DNA from: Neisseria leonii
Lineage (GTDB): Bacteria > Pseudomonadota > Gammaproteobacteria > Burkholderiales > Neisseriaceae
Assembly: GCF_028776105.2 (NCBI RefSeq)
Contig: NZ_CP145606.1
Span: 1,426,001-1,490,000 of the forward strand
Length of the DNA stretch: 64,000 nt
Direction: 5' to 3'
Of the stretch, positions 33,717 through 42,931 are shown piece by piece. Made by a program: the position numbers and the translations under genes. Under the pieces are notes generated by a model. It had not been told where the DNA came from. It made no database searches and was given only the letters and a program-made list of their open reading frames with translations. Within the stretch, counting starts at the first letter, position 1; every line of letters starts with the position of its first letter.

Positions 33717-34739
33717 TTATTTCAACACAACACGGATCCAGCGGTTCACCCAGCGGCGCTGCTTCATGCCGATATCCGTTTCATTCGGATTGTCTGCTTT
33801 GGGCGGCAGGCCGGCGTGTTGGAACACGGCGGGCAGTTCGGTATTTTTTACCGCCGGATACACCCACATTTCGGCCGGTATCGCTTTCTGTACCGCACCG
33901 CTTTGCAGGTACTGCACCAGTTTGGCCGCCAGCACAGGCTCTTTCGCGCCTTTGAGCACGGCCGCGCCCTCTACCTGGCGGAACACGCCGCCTTTCAGAA
34001 ACAGATTGCCTGTCGGCGGCACGCTGTATTTGCCCTTGCTGTAAAACACTTCGGCTGCAGGGCTGGTCGCATAGCTCACCACCAGCGGGCGCGAACCGCC
34101 GTTTTGCGTGAATTCGGTGTAGTACGCCTCACTCCAATCGCGCGCCACTTTCACGCCGTTGGCACGCATTTTCTGCCACCAGTCGAACGCCCTCTGCTCG
34201 CCCATACCCTGAATATTGGCCAGCAGGAAGCCCAAGCCCGTACTCGACATACCCGGATTGGGCATCACCAGCAGATTTTTATATTGCGGCTTGACCAAAT
34301 CGTCCAGCGTGGCGGGCAGCGGCAGTTTCTGCTTTTCAAACCAGGCTTTATCGTAATTGAGTGCGATATAGCCGTGATCCACCGCCAGCGCACCCGGCAG
34401 CGACACCGACACCGGAGCCGACGCAGGCTGCTTCTCCGCCAGAATGCCCGACTGGCGGGCTTTATGTACCGTCGTATTGTCCAAACCGTAAACCGCATCG
34501 GCCACCGGCCGGGCACGGCTCAAAATCAGCTTGTTCACCATCTCATTGCCGCTGCCCACTTTAATCACGCTGACTTTGGCATCATTGGCCTGCTCGAAAG
34601 CGGCAAACGCATCTTTGGGCAGACTGAACGACTTATGCACCGCCAGACGCACTTCGGTTGCCGCCTGCACGCCCGCACTCAGCAAACAGGCGGCCACTGC
34701 CGCCCACAACATTTTTCCCTTCATGCTTTTTCCCTTCAT
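33717..34739 (-). CDS. thiB: thiamine-type ABC transporter substrate-binding protein
   Basis: A 340-residue periplasmic binding protein with a signal peptide (start MKGKSMKGKMLWAAVAACLL, cleavage after VQA). It follows E. coli ThiB in order: ADAVYGLDNT, ALNYDKAWF, MPNPGMSSTGLGFLL, KVARDWSEAYYTEF, VVSYATSPAAEVFY and AIPAEMWVYPAV. It should bind thiamine or its phosphates. No thiP or thiQ gene is adjacent, so the membrane partners must be elsewhere, or the ligand differs. The first two ATG codons (34739, 34724) each have a ribosome site. Confidence 0.85.
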   Translation of the reverse strand: MKGKSMKGKMLWAAVAACLLSAGVQAATEVRLAVHKSFSLPKDAFAAFEQANDAKVSVIKVGSGNEMVNKLILSRARPVADAVYGLDNTTVHKARQSGILAEKQPASAPVSVSLPGALAVDHGYIALNYDKAWFEKQKLPLPATLDDLVKPQYKNLLVMPNPGMSSTGLGFLLANIQGMGEQRAFDWWQKMRANGVKVARDWSEAYYTEFTQNGGSRPLVVSYATSPAAEVFYSKGKYSVPPTGNLFLKGGVFRQVEGAAVLKGAKEPVLAAKLVQYLQSGAVQKAIPAEMWVYPAVKNTELPAVFQHAGLPPKADNPNETDIGMKQRRWVNRWIRVVLK

Positions 34740-34824
34740 TCCGCTATCCTTTTTCTGTTTGACCGTTTCACGCCCTATCCGGCTGCGCTATGATAATGCC
34801 AAACCCCGACCCGATTCAAACTTT

Positions 34825-35478
34825 ATGCACCCGCAACCCGTTTGGCTGATTGATTTGGACAACACGCTGCACGATGCCGACAGCGGCATTTTCCCGCTGA
34901 TCAACCGCACCATGACCGAATCCGTCGCCCGCCGCCTCAACCTGCCCCTTCACGAAGCCGACCGTCTGCGCCGCGACTACTGGCAGCAGTACGGCGCCAC
35001 CCTTTCCGGCCTGATGCAGCACCACCCCGGAACCGACCCGGCCGCTTTTCTGCGCGAAAGCCACCCCATGACGCAGATTCTGCCGCTGCTCAGCCCTGCT
35101 CCCGGCCTCGACACCGCGCTGGCCGCCCTTGGCGGACGGCGTGCCGTTTTTTCCAACGGCCCGCAGTTTTATGTGGACGGCCTGCTCGAAGCCATGAATA
35201 TCACGTCTTATTTCCATGCCGCCTACGGCATCGACAGCTTGGGGTTTCAGCCGAAACCGCAGCCCGAAGCCTACCGCCGCATCTGCCGCCTGCTGGCGGT
35301 CGAAGCACACCGTTGCATCATGGTGGACGACAGCGCGGCCAACCTGATCACCGCCAAAACACTGGGCATGACCACCGTTTGGTACGGCAGCCATGCCCGC
35401 GCCGCCGCCTTTGCCGACTACACCGCCGCCGATATGCAGCAGTTGGCCGCCATAGCAAATCGCGCCGCAACGCGCTAA
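34825..35478 (+). CDS. HAD-family hydrolase, pyrimidine 5'-nucleotidase type
   Basis: A 217-residue cytosolic phosphatase of the HAD superfamily. The nucleophile motif is LIDLDNTL (D10, D12), followed by an alpha-helical cap (about residues 20-90), the motif II serine in VFSNGP, a lysine in GFQPKPQPEAY and motif IV in CIMVDDSAANL. The pattern resembles SDT1/YjjG-like pyrimidine 5'-nucleotidases. The ATG at 34825 lacks a good ribosome site; upstream in-frame codons overlap the divergent thiB gene and are unlikely to be used. Confidence 0.87.
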   Translation: MHPQPVWLIDLDNTLHDADSGIFPLINRTMTESVARRLNLPLHEADRLRRDYWQQYGATLSGLMQHHPGTDPAAFLRESHPMTQILPLLSPAPGLDTALAALGGRRAVFSNGPQFYVDGLLEAMNITSYFHAAYGIDSLGFQPKPQPEAYRRICRLLAVEAHRCIMVDDSAANLITAKTLGMTTVWYGSHARAAAFADYTAADMQQLAAIANRAATR

Positions 35479-35512
35479 AATACGCCGTTTTACCGATCCG
35501 AAGGAATCCGTC

Positions 35513-35764
35513 ATGCGAACCGCCGCCCTGCTTATGCTCAGTCTGGCATTAAGTGCCTGCTCGTGGGAGACTTACCGAAACAGCGAAGGCCGCACCGGCC
35601 TGCGTCCCAAATACGAAGCGGGTACCCGCGTTTACTATCAGGACGGCACCTACTCGCGCAACGGCCTCAACCACCAATACCGCCCCGAGCAGCACGCGGT
35701 CAAACCCGACGGTACCGGCCTCCCCGCCGATAACCGTACCCACTGGCAAACGCCCGCCCGCTAA
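35513..35764 (+). CDS. small lipoprotein of unknown function
   Basis: An 83-residue protein with a lipoprotein signal peptide: MRTAALLMLSLALSACSWET, lipobox LSAC with the acylated cysteine at residue 16. The mature part is short, polar and rich in Y, N, R and G, without a recognised domain. AAGGAA lies before the ATG. It is 34 bases after the HAD gene and followed by a terminator, so both may share a transcript. I do not recognise a function. Confidence 0.8.
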   Translation: MRTAALLMLSLALSACSWETYRNSEGRTGLRPKYEAGTRVYYQDGTYSRNGLNHQYRPEQHAVKPDGTGLPADNRTHWQTPAR

Positions 35765-35770
35765 GCCCGA

Positions 35771-35799
35771 GGCCGTCTGAAACCCGTTTTCAGACGGCC
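35771..35799 (+). terminator. inverted-DUS terminator
   Basis: GGCCGTCTGAAA-CCCG-TTTTCAGACGGCC followed by GTTTTCCCTTTT lies seven bases after the lipoprotein stop. Confidence 0.8.
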
Positions 35800-35821
35800 G
35801 TTTTCCCTTTTCGGAGTATCC

Positions 35822-37189
35822 ATGAACACGCTGCATATCGTTATTCTCGCTGCGGGCAAAGGCACCCGTATGTATTCCCGACTGCCCAAAGTGCTGCACG
35901 AAATCGGCGGCGAACCGATGCTGGCGCGCGTCATCGACACCGCGCGCAGCCTGAACCCCGCAGGCATTCATGTCGTGATCGGCCACGGCAGGGAGCAGGT
36001 GCGCGAAACCGTCGTGCGCGATGTGAACTGGGTGGAGCAGACCGAACAGCTCGGTACCGGCCACGCACTCAAAACCGCCCTGCCCCACCTGCCCGCCGAC
36101 GGCCGCACCTTAGTCCTGTACGGCGACGTACCGCTCACCGACACCGCCACGCTGCACACCCTGCTCGACGCGGCGGGCAGCCAAGTCGGCCTGCTGACCG
36201 ATGTGTTGGAGAATCCCACAGGCTACGGACGCATTATCCGCAACGTGCAGGACAAAGTAGTCGCCATCGTGGAAGAAAAAGATGCCGATGCCGCGCAAAA
36301 AGCCGTCCGCGAAATCAATACCGGCATTCTGGTGCTGCCCAACGCCCGCCTGGCCGACTGGCTCGGCCGCCTGTCCGCCGACAATGCGCAGGGCGAATAT
36401 TATCTGACCGACCTGATCGGCCTGGCCCATACAGACGGCATCACGGTTACGCCCGTGCCGGTGCGCGCCTCCCATCTGGCCGCCGGTGTCAACAACAAAG
36501 CGCAGCTGGCCGAATTGGAACGCATTTTCCAGGCCGGTCAGGCACAGGCCTTATTGCAGGCGGGCGTTACCCTGCGCGACCCTGCACGTTTCGACCTCAG
36601 AGGCCGTCTGAAACACGGCCAAGATGTAGTCATTGATGTCAATGTCATCATCGAAGGCGATGTGGAACTGGGCGACGGCGTACAAATCGGCGCGCACTGC
36701 GTCATCAAAAACGCCAAAATCGGCGCGGGCAGCCGCATCGCCCCGTTCAGCAGTCTGGAAAACTGCGAAATCGGCGCAGACAACCACATCGGCCCCTACG
36801 CCCGCCTGCGCCCCGGCACCCGACTGGCCGACGGTGTCCATATCGGCAATTTCGTCGAAGTGAAAAACAGCCATATCGGCCAAGGCAGCAAAGCCAACCA
36901 CCTGACCTATCTGGGCGATGCCGACATCGGCTGCCGCACCAATATCGGCGCGGGCACCATCACCGCCAATTACGACGGCGTACACAAATACCGCACCAGC
37001 ATCGGCGACGAAGTGCGCATCGGCTCGAACAACGTCCTGATTGCCCCCGTAGAGATCGGCAACCGCGCCACCACCGGCGCGGGCAGCGCCATCAGCAAAA
37101 ACTGCCCCGAAGGCAAACTGAGCATCGCGCGCGCGCGCCAAAGCGTTATCGAAGGCTGGATCCGCCCCGAAAAACCGGCCGAAAAATAA
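35822..37189 (+). CDS. glmU: bifunctional GlcNAc-1-P uridyltransferase / GlcN-1-P acetyltransferase
   Basis: A 455-residue enzyme making UDP-GlcNAc for peptidoglycan and lipooligosaccharide. The N-terminal uridyltransferase has the signature ILAAGKGTRMYSRLPKVLH (about residues 8-26) and YGDVPL. The C-terminal half is a left-handed beta-helix with hexapeptide repeats (IGAHCVIKNAKIGAGSRI) and the acetyltransferase residues around NFVEVKNSHIGQGSKANHL. glmS, which makes its precursor, lies about 2 kb away on the other strand. Confidence 0.98.
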   Translation: MNTLHIVILAAGKGTRMYSRLPKVLHEIGGEPMLARVIDTARSLNPAGIHVVIGHGREQVRETVVRDVNWVEQTEQLGTGHALKTALPHLPADGRTLVLYGDVPLTDTATLHTLLDAAGSQVGLLTDVLENPTGYGRIIRNVQDKVVAIVEEKDADAAQKAVREINTGILVLPNARLADWLGRLSADNAQGEYYLTDLIGLAHTDGITVTPVPVRASHLAAGVNNKAQLAELERIFQAGQAQALLQAGVTLRDPARFDLRGRLKHGQDVVIDVNVIIEGDVELGDGVQIGAHCVIKNAKIGAGSRIAPFSSLENCEIGADNHIGPYARLRPGTRLADGVHIGNFVEVKNSHIGQGSKANHLTYLGDADIGCRTNIGAGTITANYDGVHKYRTSIGDEVRIGSNNVLIAPVEIGNRATTGAGSAISKNCPEGKLSIARARQSVIEGWIRPEKPAEK

Positions 37190-37203
37190 GCCTTCGCCAC
37201 AAT

Positions 37204-37498
37204 CAGGCCGTCTGAAACCGCATATTTCGGGTTTTCGCTTCGCAGAAACCCGTTTCACTCGTTTTAGCTTCGCAGAAACCCGCTTCGCGGGTTTTCAGAC
37301 AGCCTTCAATCTTCTGCCCCACTCCGGTCAGGCTCCCGAATCCGCCAGACCGCCCCCCGCTTTTGCGTCGCGCAACCCGATACCTTGGTTCCAGCTGCGC
37401 AGAAATAGTGCTGCACACCGTTTCAGCTTCGGCGCAATTCTGCTTCGCCCGTTTTAGCTGCGCAGAAACCCGCTTCGCGGGTTTTCAGACGGCCTGAC
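37204..37498. repeat. run of DUS and GCTTCGC-hairpin repeats
   Basis: The 385-base gap after glmU starts with a DUS (AGGCCGTCTGAAACC) and carries several copies of CGTTTTAGC-TTCGCAGAAACC-CGCTTCGCGGGTTTTCAGAC. Here the hairpin CCCGC-TTCG-CGGG replaces the AACGGTGC stem seen elsewhere, and each copy ends in a perfect or damaged DUS (at about 37295, 37485). No gene is seen. Confidence 0.6.
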
Positions 37499-37574
37499 AC
37501 ACAATTGCCATCAACACCCGTTACAGTAGGCACAACGGCTTGGCCGTCTTTTCCATCTGTTTCGGAGTCCGCAT

Positions 37575-38618
37575 ATGAAAACCGTTCTGACCGCGCTGCT
37601 GCTGTTGAGCCTTTCCGCCTCTCTGTGGGCACAAAAACTGATTATCGCCCACCGTGGTGCCAGCGGCTATCTGCCCGAGCACACTCTGGAAAGCAAAGCC
37701 CTGGCGTTCGGCCAGCGCGCCGACTATCTGGAACAGGATTTGGCGATGACCAAAGACAACCAACTGGTTGTCATTCACGATCATTTCCTCGACGGCCTGA
37801 CCGATGTCGCACAAAAATTTCCCGGCCGCGCCCGTGCCGACGGCCGGTTTTATGTGGTGGATTTCACACTGGACGAAATCCGTTCGCTGCGCATGACGGA
37901 AAACTTCAAAACCGAAAACGGCCGCCAAGTGGCCGTCTATCCCCAACGCTTCCCGCTGTGGCAGGGCAATTTCCGCATCCACACTTTTGAAGAAGAGCTG
38001 CAATTTATCCGCGGACTGGAAAAATCCACCGGCAAAACCATCGGCATCTATCCCGAAATCAAAGCCCCGTGGCTGCACCATCAGGAAGGCAAAGACATCG
38101 CCCGCGCCACTTTGGAAATGCTGAAAAAATACGGCTACACCGGCAGGCAAGATGCCGTTTTCCTGCAAACCTTCGACTTTAACGAACTCAAACGCATCAA
38201 GCAGGAGCTGATGCCGCAGATGGGCATGGATGTGAAACTGGTGCAGCTGGTGGCCTATACCGACTGGAAAGAAACGCAGGAGCGGCGCAACGGCAAATGG
38301 GTCAATTACAGCTACGACTGGATGTTCAAGCCCGGTGCAATGAAAGAAATCGCCCGCTATGCCGACGGGGTGGGGCCGGCCTGGTATATGCTGCTGGACG
38401 GGAAAAAATCGCAACGCGGGCGCATCGCCGTTACCCCGATGGTGGCCGACATTCAGAACGCGCGCCTGAAACTGCACCCCTACACCGTGCGCCGCGACGC
38501 GCTGCCGCCCTATGTTGCCGACATCGACGAAATGTATGCCGCCCTGTTCAATCAGGCACACGCCGACGGCATCTTTACCGACTTCCCCGACACTTTGGCC
38601 GCCTATCTGAAAAAATAG
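37575..38618 (+). CDS. glpQ: periplasmic glycerophosphodiester phosphodiesterase
   Basis: A 347-residue enzyme that cleaves glycerophosphodiesters to glycerol-3-phosphate and an alcohol. The signal peptide ends at LWAQ (about residue 19) and has no lipobox, unlike Haemophilus protein D. The GDPD core is clear: IIAHRGASGYLPEHTLES (H26, R27, E35), EQDLAMTKDNQLVVIHDH and IYPEIKAP. HADGIFTDFPD closes the barrel. It is a single gene followed by an inverted-DUS terminator; the ATG has GGAGTCCGC upstream. Confidence 0.95.
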   Translation: MKTVLTALLLLSLSASLWAQKLIIAHRGASGYLPEHTLESKALAFGQRADYLEQDLAMTKDNQLVVIHDHFLDGLTDVAQKFPGRARADGRFYVVDFTLDEIRSLRMTENFKTENGRQVAVYPQRFPLWQGNFRIHTFEEELQFIRGLEKSTGKTIGIYPEIKAPWLHHQEGKDIARATLEMLKKYGYTGRQDAVFLQTFDFNELKRIKQELMPQMGMDVKLVQLVAYTDWKETQERRNGKWVNYSYDWMFKPGAMKEIARYADGVGPAWYMLLDGKKSQRGRIAVTPMVADIQNARLKLHPYTVRRDALPPYVADIDEMYAALFNQAHADGIFTDFPDTLAAYLKK

Positions 38619-38650
38619 GCAGCGGTTTGGCAGTCTGAAAAATCAGCCGA

Positions 38651-38688
38651 AAGGCCGTCTGAATACACAGCCGTTTTCAGACGGCCTT
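38651..38688 (+). terminator. inverted-DUS terminator of glpQ
   Basis: AAGGCCGTCTGAA and TTCAGACGGCCTT are 12 bases apart, 33 bases after the glpQ stop. Confidence 0.7.
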
Positions 38689-38715
38689 AAATTTTCTGCC
38701 CGCGCAGATTCTCCT

Positions 38716-39112
38716 GCCGGATACCGGTATCCGACCTGCTTCCTGCTCCCGATCTACCAGCCCGTAGGTCGGATTCCCGAATCCGGCACACCCAACCGCC
38801 AACATTGAGGATTCCGATACGGATTGATTGTTGATTGGATTTTGATTTGTCGGATTCGGGAATCCGGCCCACCCATTTACAGCCCGATCCGTCCAAAGTC
38901 AAACAGCCCGCACAACGGTTACCGTTGTCCAAAAAAGGCCGTCTGAATCCCCAAATCAAGGTTTCAGACGGCCTCAGTATGCAGGTCGGATTCTGGAATC
39001 CGACACACCAAACCGCAACATTGCCCTGCCCGATCCGATGTCATTGAACACCGCCGATACGGATGGGCTGTCGGTTGGATTGTCTTCCGTCGGATTCAAG
39101 AATCCGACCTAC
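38716..39112. repeat. REP cluster with inverted DUS between glpQ and glmS
   Basis: Palindromes occur at about 38716 (GGATACCGGTATCCGACC), 38764 (GTAGGTCGGATTCCCGAATC), 38847 (TGTCGGATTCGGGAATCCGG), 38982 (CAGGTCGGATTCTGGAATCC) and 39089 (GTCGGATTCAAGAATCCGAC). They surround an inverted DUS pair (38937-38975). Single and paired elements are mixed. No gene lies in the gap. Confidence 0.65.
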
Positions 39113-39125
39113 CCAAGATACAGCT

Positions 39126-40964
39126 TTATTCCACGGTTACCGACTTGGCCAGATTGCGCGGTTTATCGACATCGGTACCGCGTGCCAAGGCGGTATGGTA
39201 CGACAGCAGCTGCACGGGGACGGTATGCACGACAGGCGACAAAATGCCGACGTGGCGCGGGGTACGGATGACATAAACGCCCGCATCTTCGCTGAAATGG
39301 CTGTCCGAATCGGCAAATACGAACAGTTCGCCCCCGCGCGCGCCCACTTCCTGCATATTGGCTTTCACTTTATCGAGCAGGCTGTCGTTGGGCGCAATCA
39401 CCACCACGGGCATATTTTCGTCCACCAAGGCCAAGGGGCCGTGTTTCAGCTCGCCTGCCGGATAGGCTTCGGCATGGATATAGGTGATTTCTTTCAGTTT
39501 CAGCGCGCCTTCCAGCGCAATCGGGTAATGAATGCCCCGGCCGAGAAACAGCGCGCTGGTTTTCTTGGCAAACTTTTGTGCCCATGCGGCAATCTGCGGT
39601 TCGAGGTTCATCACGTGCTGGATACTGCCCGGCAGCTGGCGCAGTTCTTCCGTATAAGCCTGCACCTGCGCTTCGCCGATCAGGCCGCGCTGTTTGGCCA
39701 GCGTCACCGCCAAGCCGAACAGCGCCACCAGCTGCGTGGTAAACGCCTTAGTCGATGCCACACCGATTTCGGCACCCGCACGGGTGTAGAACACCAAACT
39801 GCTTTCGCGCGGCAAGGCCGACTCCATCACATTGCAGATGGACAGACTGTAACGGTGGCCGAGCGATTGGGCGTATTTCAGGGCTTCCATCGTGTCCAGC
39901 GTTTCACCCGACTGCGAAATAGTGATGACCAACTGGTCGGGGTCGGCAATCACTTGGCGGTAGCGGTATTCACTGGCGATTTCGACATCGGTGGCGATTT
40001 TCGCCACTGCTTCGAGCCAGTATTTGGCCGTCAGCGCAGCATAATAGGACGTACCGCAGGCCAAAATCTTGATGCTGCGCACGACATCGAACACTTCCCG
40101 CGCACCGGTGCCGAAGTTTTCCGCCTCAAAACCGCCGTTGAGAAACACTTCGGCCGTATCGGCCACCGCCTTGGGCTGCTCGTGGATTTCTTTCTGCATA
40201 AAATGGCTGTACGGCCCCAGTTCCAGCGATGCGAGCGACAACTCGGACACGCGTGCTTTGCGCTCTGCCGCCGCGCCGTTTTTATCCGTCAGCCGCACAA
40301 ACCCCTGCGCATTCAGTTCGGCAATATCGCCGTCTTCCAAAAACGCCACATGGCGGGTAAACGCAATCACGGCCGACACGTCGGACGCGATAAAGGTTTC
40401 GTCTTCGCCCAAAGCCACCAAGAGCGGGCAGCCCATACGCGCCACCACCATGCTGCCCGGTTTGTCCTGCGCCATCACCGCAATCGCATACGCGCCGTGA
40501 AAACGCGCCGCCGCCGCGCGCACCGCTTCAAACAGGCAGCCGCCGTTGCGGCCGTATTCGTGCTGCACGCTGTGGGCGATGACTTCTGTATCGGTTTGCG
40601 ACTCGAACGCATAGCCCAAAGCCTGCAAACGCTCGCGCTCGGCTTCAAAGTTTTCGATGATGCCGTTGTGCACCACCGCAATCAGGCCGCCCGAAATATG
40701 CGGGTGGGCGTTCGGCTCGGTTACCCCGCCGTGCGTCGCCCAGCGGGTATGGCCGATGCCCGTATGGCCGCTCAGCCCTTTGCCTTTGGCCGCCGCCTCC
40801 ATCATGGCCACACGGCCGACACGGCGCACGCGGCGGATACGATCCCCGTCGTGCACCGCGATACCCGATGAATCATAACCGCGATATTCCAGCCTTTTGA
40901 GGCCGTCGGTTAAAAAATCCACAACATTGTGATGGGCGCGAACCGCGCCGACGATACCGCACAT
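39126..40964 (-). CDS. glmS: glutamine-fructose-6-phosphate aminotransferase (isomerising)
   Basis: A 612-residue enzyme that makes glucosamine-6-phosphate from fructose-6-phosphate and glutamine, the first step of amino-sugar synthesis. The N-terminal nucleophile is Cys2 ([11 protein letters not shown]), with GYDSSGIAV and GHTRWATHG for glutamine binding. Two SIS domains follow ([20 protein letters not shown]; then [20 protein letters not shown]), and the end is [11 protein letters not shown]. The ATG at 40964 follows AAGGAACAG. No glmS ribozyme is evident in the short leader, as expected for a Gram-negative. Confidence 0.98.
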   Translation of the reverse strand: MCGIVGAVRAHHNVVDFLTDGLKRLEYRGYDSSGIAVHDGDRIRRVRRVGRVAMMEAAAKGKGLSGHTGIGHTRWATHGGVTEPNAHPHISGGLIAVVHNGIIENFEAERERLQALGYAFESQTDTEVIAHSVQHEYGRNGGCLFEAVRAAAARFHGAYAIAVMAQDKPGSMVVARMGCPLLVALGEDETFIASDVSAVIAFTRHVAFLEDGDIAELNAQGFVRLTDKNGAAAERKARVSELSLASLELGPYSHFMQKEIHEQPKAVADTAEVFLNGGFEAENFGTGAREVFDVVRSIKILACGTSYYAALTAKYWLEAVAKIATDVEIASEYRYRQVIADPDQLVITISQSGETLDTMEALKYAQSLGHRYSLSICNVMESALPRESSLVFYTRAGAEIGVASTKAFTTQLVALFGLAVTLAKQRGLIGEAQVQAYTEELRQLPGSIQHVMNLEPQIAAWAQKFAKKTSALFLGRGIHYPIALEGALKLKEITYIHAEAYPAGELKHGPLALVDENMPVVVIAPNDSLLDKVKANMQEVGARGGELFVFADSDSHFSEDAGVYVIRTPRHVGILSPVVHTVPVQLLSYHTALARGTDVDKPRNLAKSVTVE

Positions 40965-41241
40965 AATCTGTTCCTTAGTATCCGATTGATCAAAAAAACG
41001 CCGTTTCAGACGGCCTCTGCGCCCGCCCCCGAATCGTTGGAACGGACGTTTTCCGCTTGCGGCCGCAGCGGCGCACCGCCCCCTGCCGCATCGGAACCAG
41101 CCGCCGATTATAACCCGAAACCGCCGTCTGAACGGCAGCACGGCAGCGCGCAAATGTGCCCGCAGCGTTTCAACCTATGCCCCCATACCGTTTATCAAGC
41201 ACGAAAGTAAGACGGATACGCCTTGCCAGCCGCACCTTGCG

Positions 41242-41835
41242 GTAGGTCGGATTCTTGAATCCGACACCCTTTTTCTGCCTGACCGAACCGTGTCGGATAC
41301 AAGTATCCGACCTACGTTCAGACAGCAAAACAATCGGCCGCCCCAATCAAGCGCAATGCCGAAAGCACACAACAAAAGGCCGTCTGAAATTCAGCTTTGG
41401 CCGGATACACGTAGGTCGGATACGCTGTATCCGACACCGGCTCGGCCGCCACCGGATCGGTTTTCACAAACACAATCGGTACGCTATCGCCGGAGACCCG
41501 ATTATCCGAAATACCTCATCTGACTGAATCATGCCGGATATGAAATCTCCGTCCTACCAAGACTGCCCTAAAATACCTGAAACTGGTTTCAGCCCTTACC
41601 CAAGGCTGTCTGAATGCCGATTGAGCCGAATATGCGTAGGTCGGATACTCGTATCCGACACCAGCTTGGCTGCTGGCAAGATGTGTTTTTGGCCGGATAC
41701 GGGCAGCATTGTATCGGATACTCGATATGCGGAAATCCCACTCCCGACCTCCTTATATCGGCACAGATATCCGGCCTATGCTCTTCGCTAACCGGTCGGA
41801 TTCACGCCCTTGCCGGATACAAGTATCCGGCCTAC
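41242..41835. repeat. REP cluster in the glmS-tpgA gap
   Basis: In the 1-kb gap from 40965 to 41970 I see a REPIN-like pair (41242-41315), single REPs at 41411-41436 (loop ACGCTGT) and 41636-41662 (loop ACTCGT), and an inverse one at about 41811-41835 (GCCGGATACAAGTATCCGGC). DUS copies lie at about 41007 and 41377, with a damaged one (GGCTGTCTGAATGCC) at about 41604. Open frames here are translated repeats, not genes. Confidence 0.65.
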
Positions 41836-41911
41836 GTTCTCAATCCTACGCTTTTTCAGACGGCCATACAGACGGATTTCCGGCAGCGATACCCTGCCTG
41901 CGGACACAAAA

Positions 41912-41939
41912 AACCCGCAAAACACAGGTTTTGCGGGTT
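41912..41939 (-). terminator. terminator of the adhesin-TpgA operon
   Basis: AACCCGCAAAAC-ACAG-GTTTTGCGGGTT is a perfect 12-bp stem followed on the minus strand by TTTTTTGTG, 31 bases after the OmpA-like gene. There is none between that gene and the adhesin, so both probably share this terminator. Confidence 0.85.
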
Positions 41940-41970
41940 GGGATACAAAACGGAAAATCCGCTGTCAATA

Positions 41971-42837
41971 TCAGTCTTGACGCAGCTGGCCGATACCGTC
42001 CACTTCGATTTCCACGCGGCGGTTCGGTTGCAGACAGGCGATTTCCTGCTCGCGCGGCAGCGTGGCGGCACACTCTTTGACCGGATAGCGTTTGCCCAAG
42101 CCCTGCGCGCTCATGATGCCGACCGGTACACCGCGCGACACCAGATAGCGGCGTACGGTTTCGGCACGGCGCATCGACAGCGCGTCATTGTAGGCATCGC
42201 TGCCTTTGCGGTCGGTATGGCCGATGATACGGATGGCGTTGATGCGCTCGAAACGCTTAACGTCTTCGGCAAAACGGTCGAGTTTGGCATAGCCCTCGGG
42301 CAACATATCGCTGCTGCCGCTCTTATCGAAGGCAAACAGCGCATCGGCGCCCAAAGTCAGCCGCTGGGTAGATGATTTTTCCGATACCGGGCCTTTGGGC
42401 GGGCAGACGGCATCTTTCGGATATACCGGCTTCCAATAGAAGCTGCGGGCGAATTTATCTTTGTCGTAAATAACTTTGAACTGGCAGGTGGTCACATCGG
42501 CCACGTTCGCCGTATTGTCGGGATCCTTCGGCACACCCGGGGTATGGAAGTGGAACAGATAATCCCACTCGCGTACATTGAACATGCCTTCATCGTAATG
42601 CGGACGGCCGATCAGCTTGTACAGCTCGTCTTTCGTCATACCCGCTTTGATGTTAACCAATTCATCGGTGGTCGGGAACGTACCGCGCTTATTGTTGAAC
42701 GTCAGCGAATATGGTTCGGGGAAAACAGGTTCGTCTGTCGTACCGTCGGCACGGACATCACTCTTGGTGGCACAAGCAGCCAGCAGACTGACCGCCAGCA
42801 GGGTCGCGCCTGTTTTCCAGAATTTAATGGATTTCAT
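41971..42837 (-). CDS. tpgA: TpgA-like lipoprotein: SmpA/OmlA-type domain plus OmpA C-terminal domain
   Basis: A 288-residue envelope protein. The lipobox is LLAAC with the acylated cysteine at residue 22. Residues about 60-105 (VNIKAGMTKDELYKLIGRPH) look like the SmpA/OmlA (BamE-like) fold. The C-terminal third is a peptidoglycan-binding OmpA domain: RIIGHTDRKGSDAYNDALS, RRAETVRRYLVSRGV and QPNRRVEIEVDG. This two-domain build directly downstream of a trimeric autotransporter is that of TpgA, which in Acinetobacter Tol 5 binds AtaA and peptidoglycan. It starts 94 bases after the adhesin stop. That it tethers this adhesin is inference. Confidence 0.85.
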   Translation of the reverse strand: MKSIKFWKTGATLLAVSLLAACATKSDVRADGTTDEPVFPEPYSLTFNNKRGTFPTTDELVNIKAGMTKDELYKLIGRPHYDEGMFNVREWDYLFHFHTPGVPKDPDNTANVADVTTCQFKVIYDKDKFARSFYWKPVYPKDAVCPPKGPVSEKSSTQRLTLGADALFAFDKSGSSDMLPEGYAKLDRFAEDVKRFERINAIRIIGHTDRKGSDAYNDALSMRRAETVRRYLVSRGVPVGIMSAQGLGKRYPVKECAATLPREQEIACLQPNRRVEIEVDGIGQLRQD

Positions 42838-42931
42838 CTTTCATTCCTTAACAAATAGTGAACACAGTAACGGTTGCTGCTAAAACAAGCAGGGATTCTA
42901 GCAGCAACCGCCGGTTCTGGCTACCTGCCGT

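Noticed and set aside
39063..40871. A 602-codon plus-strand frame
   Set aside because: Antisense to glmS and starts inside a REP. No family resemblance.
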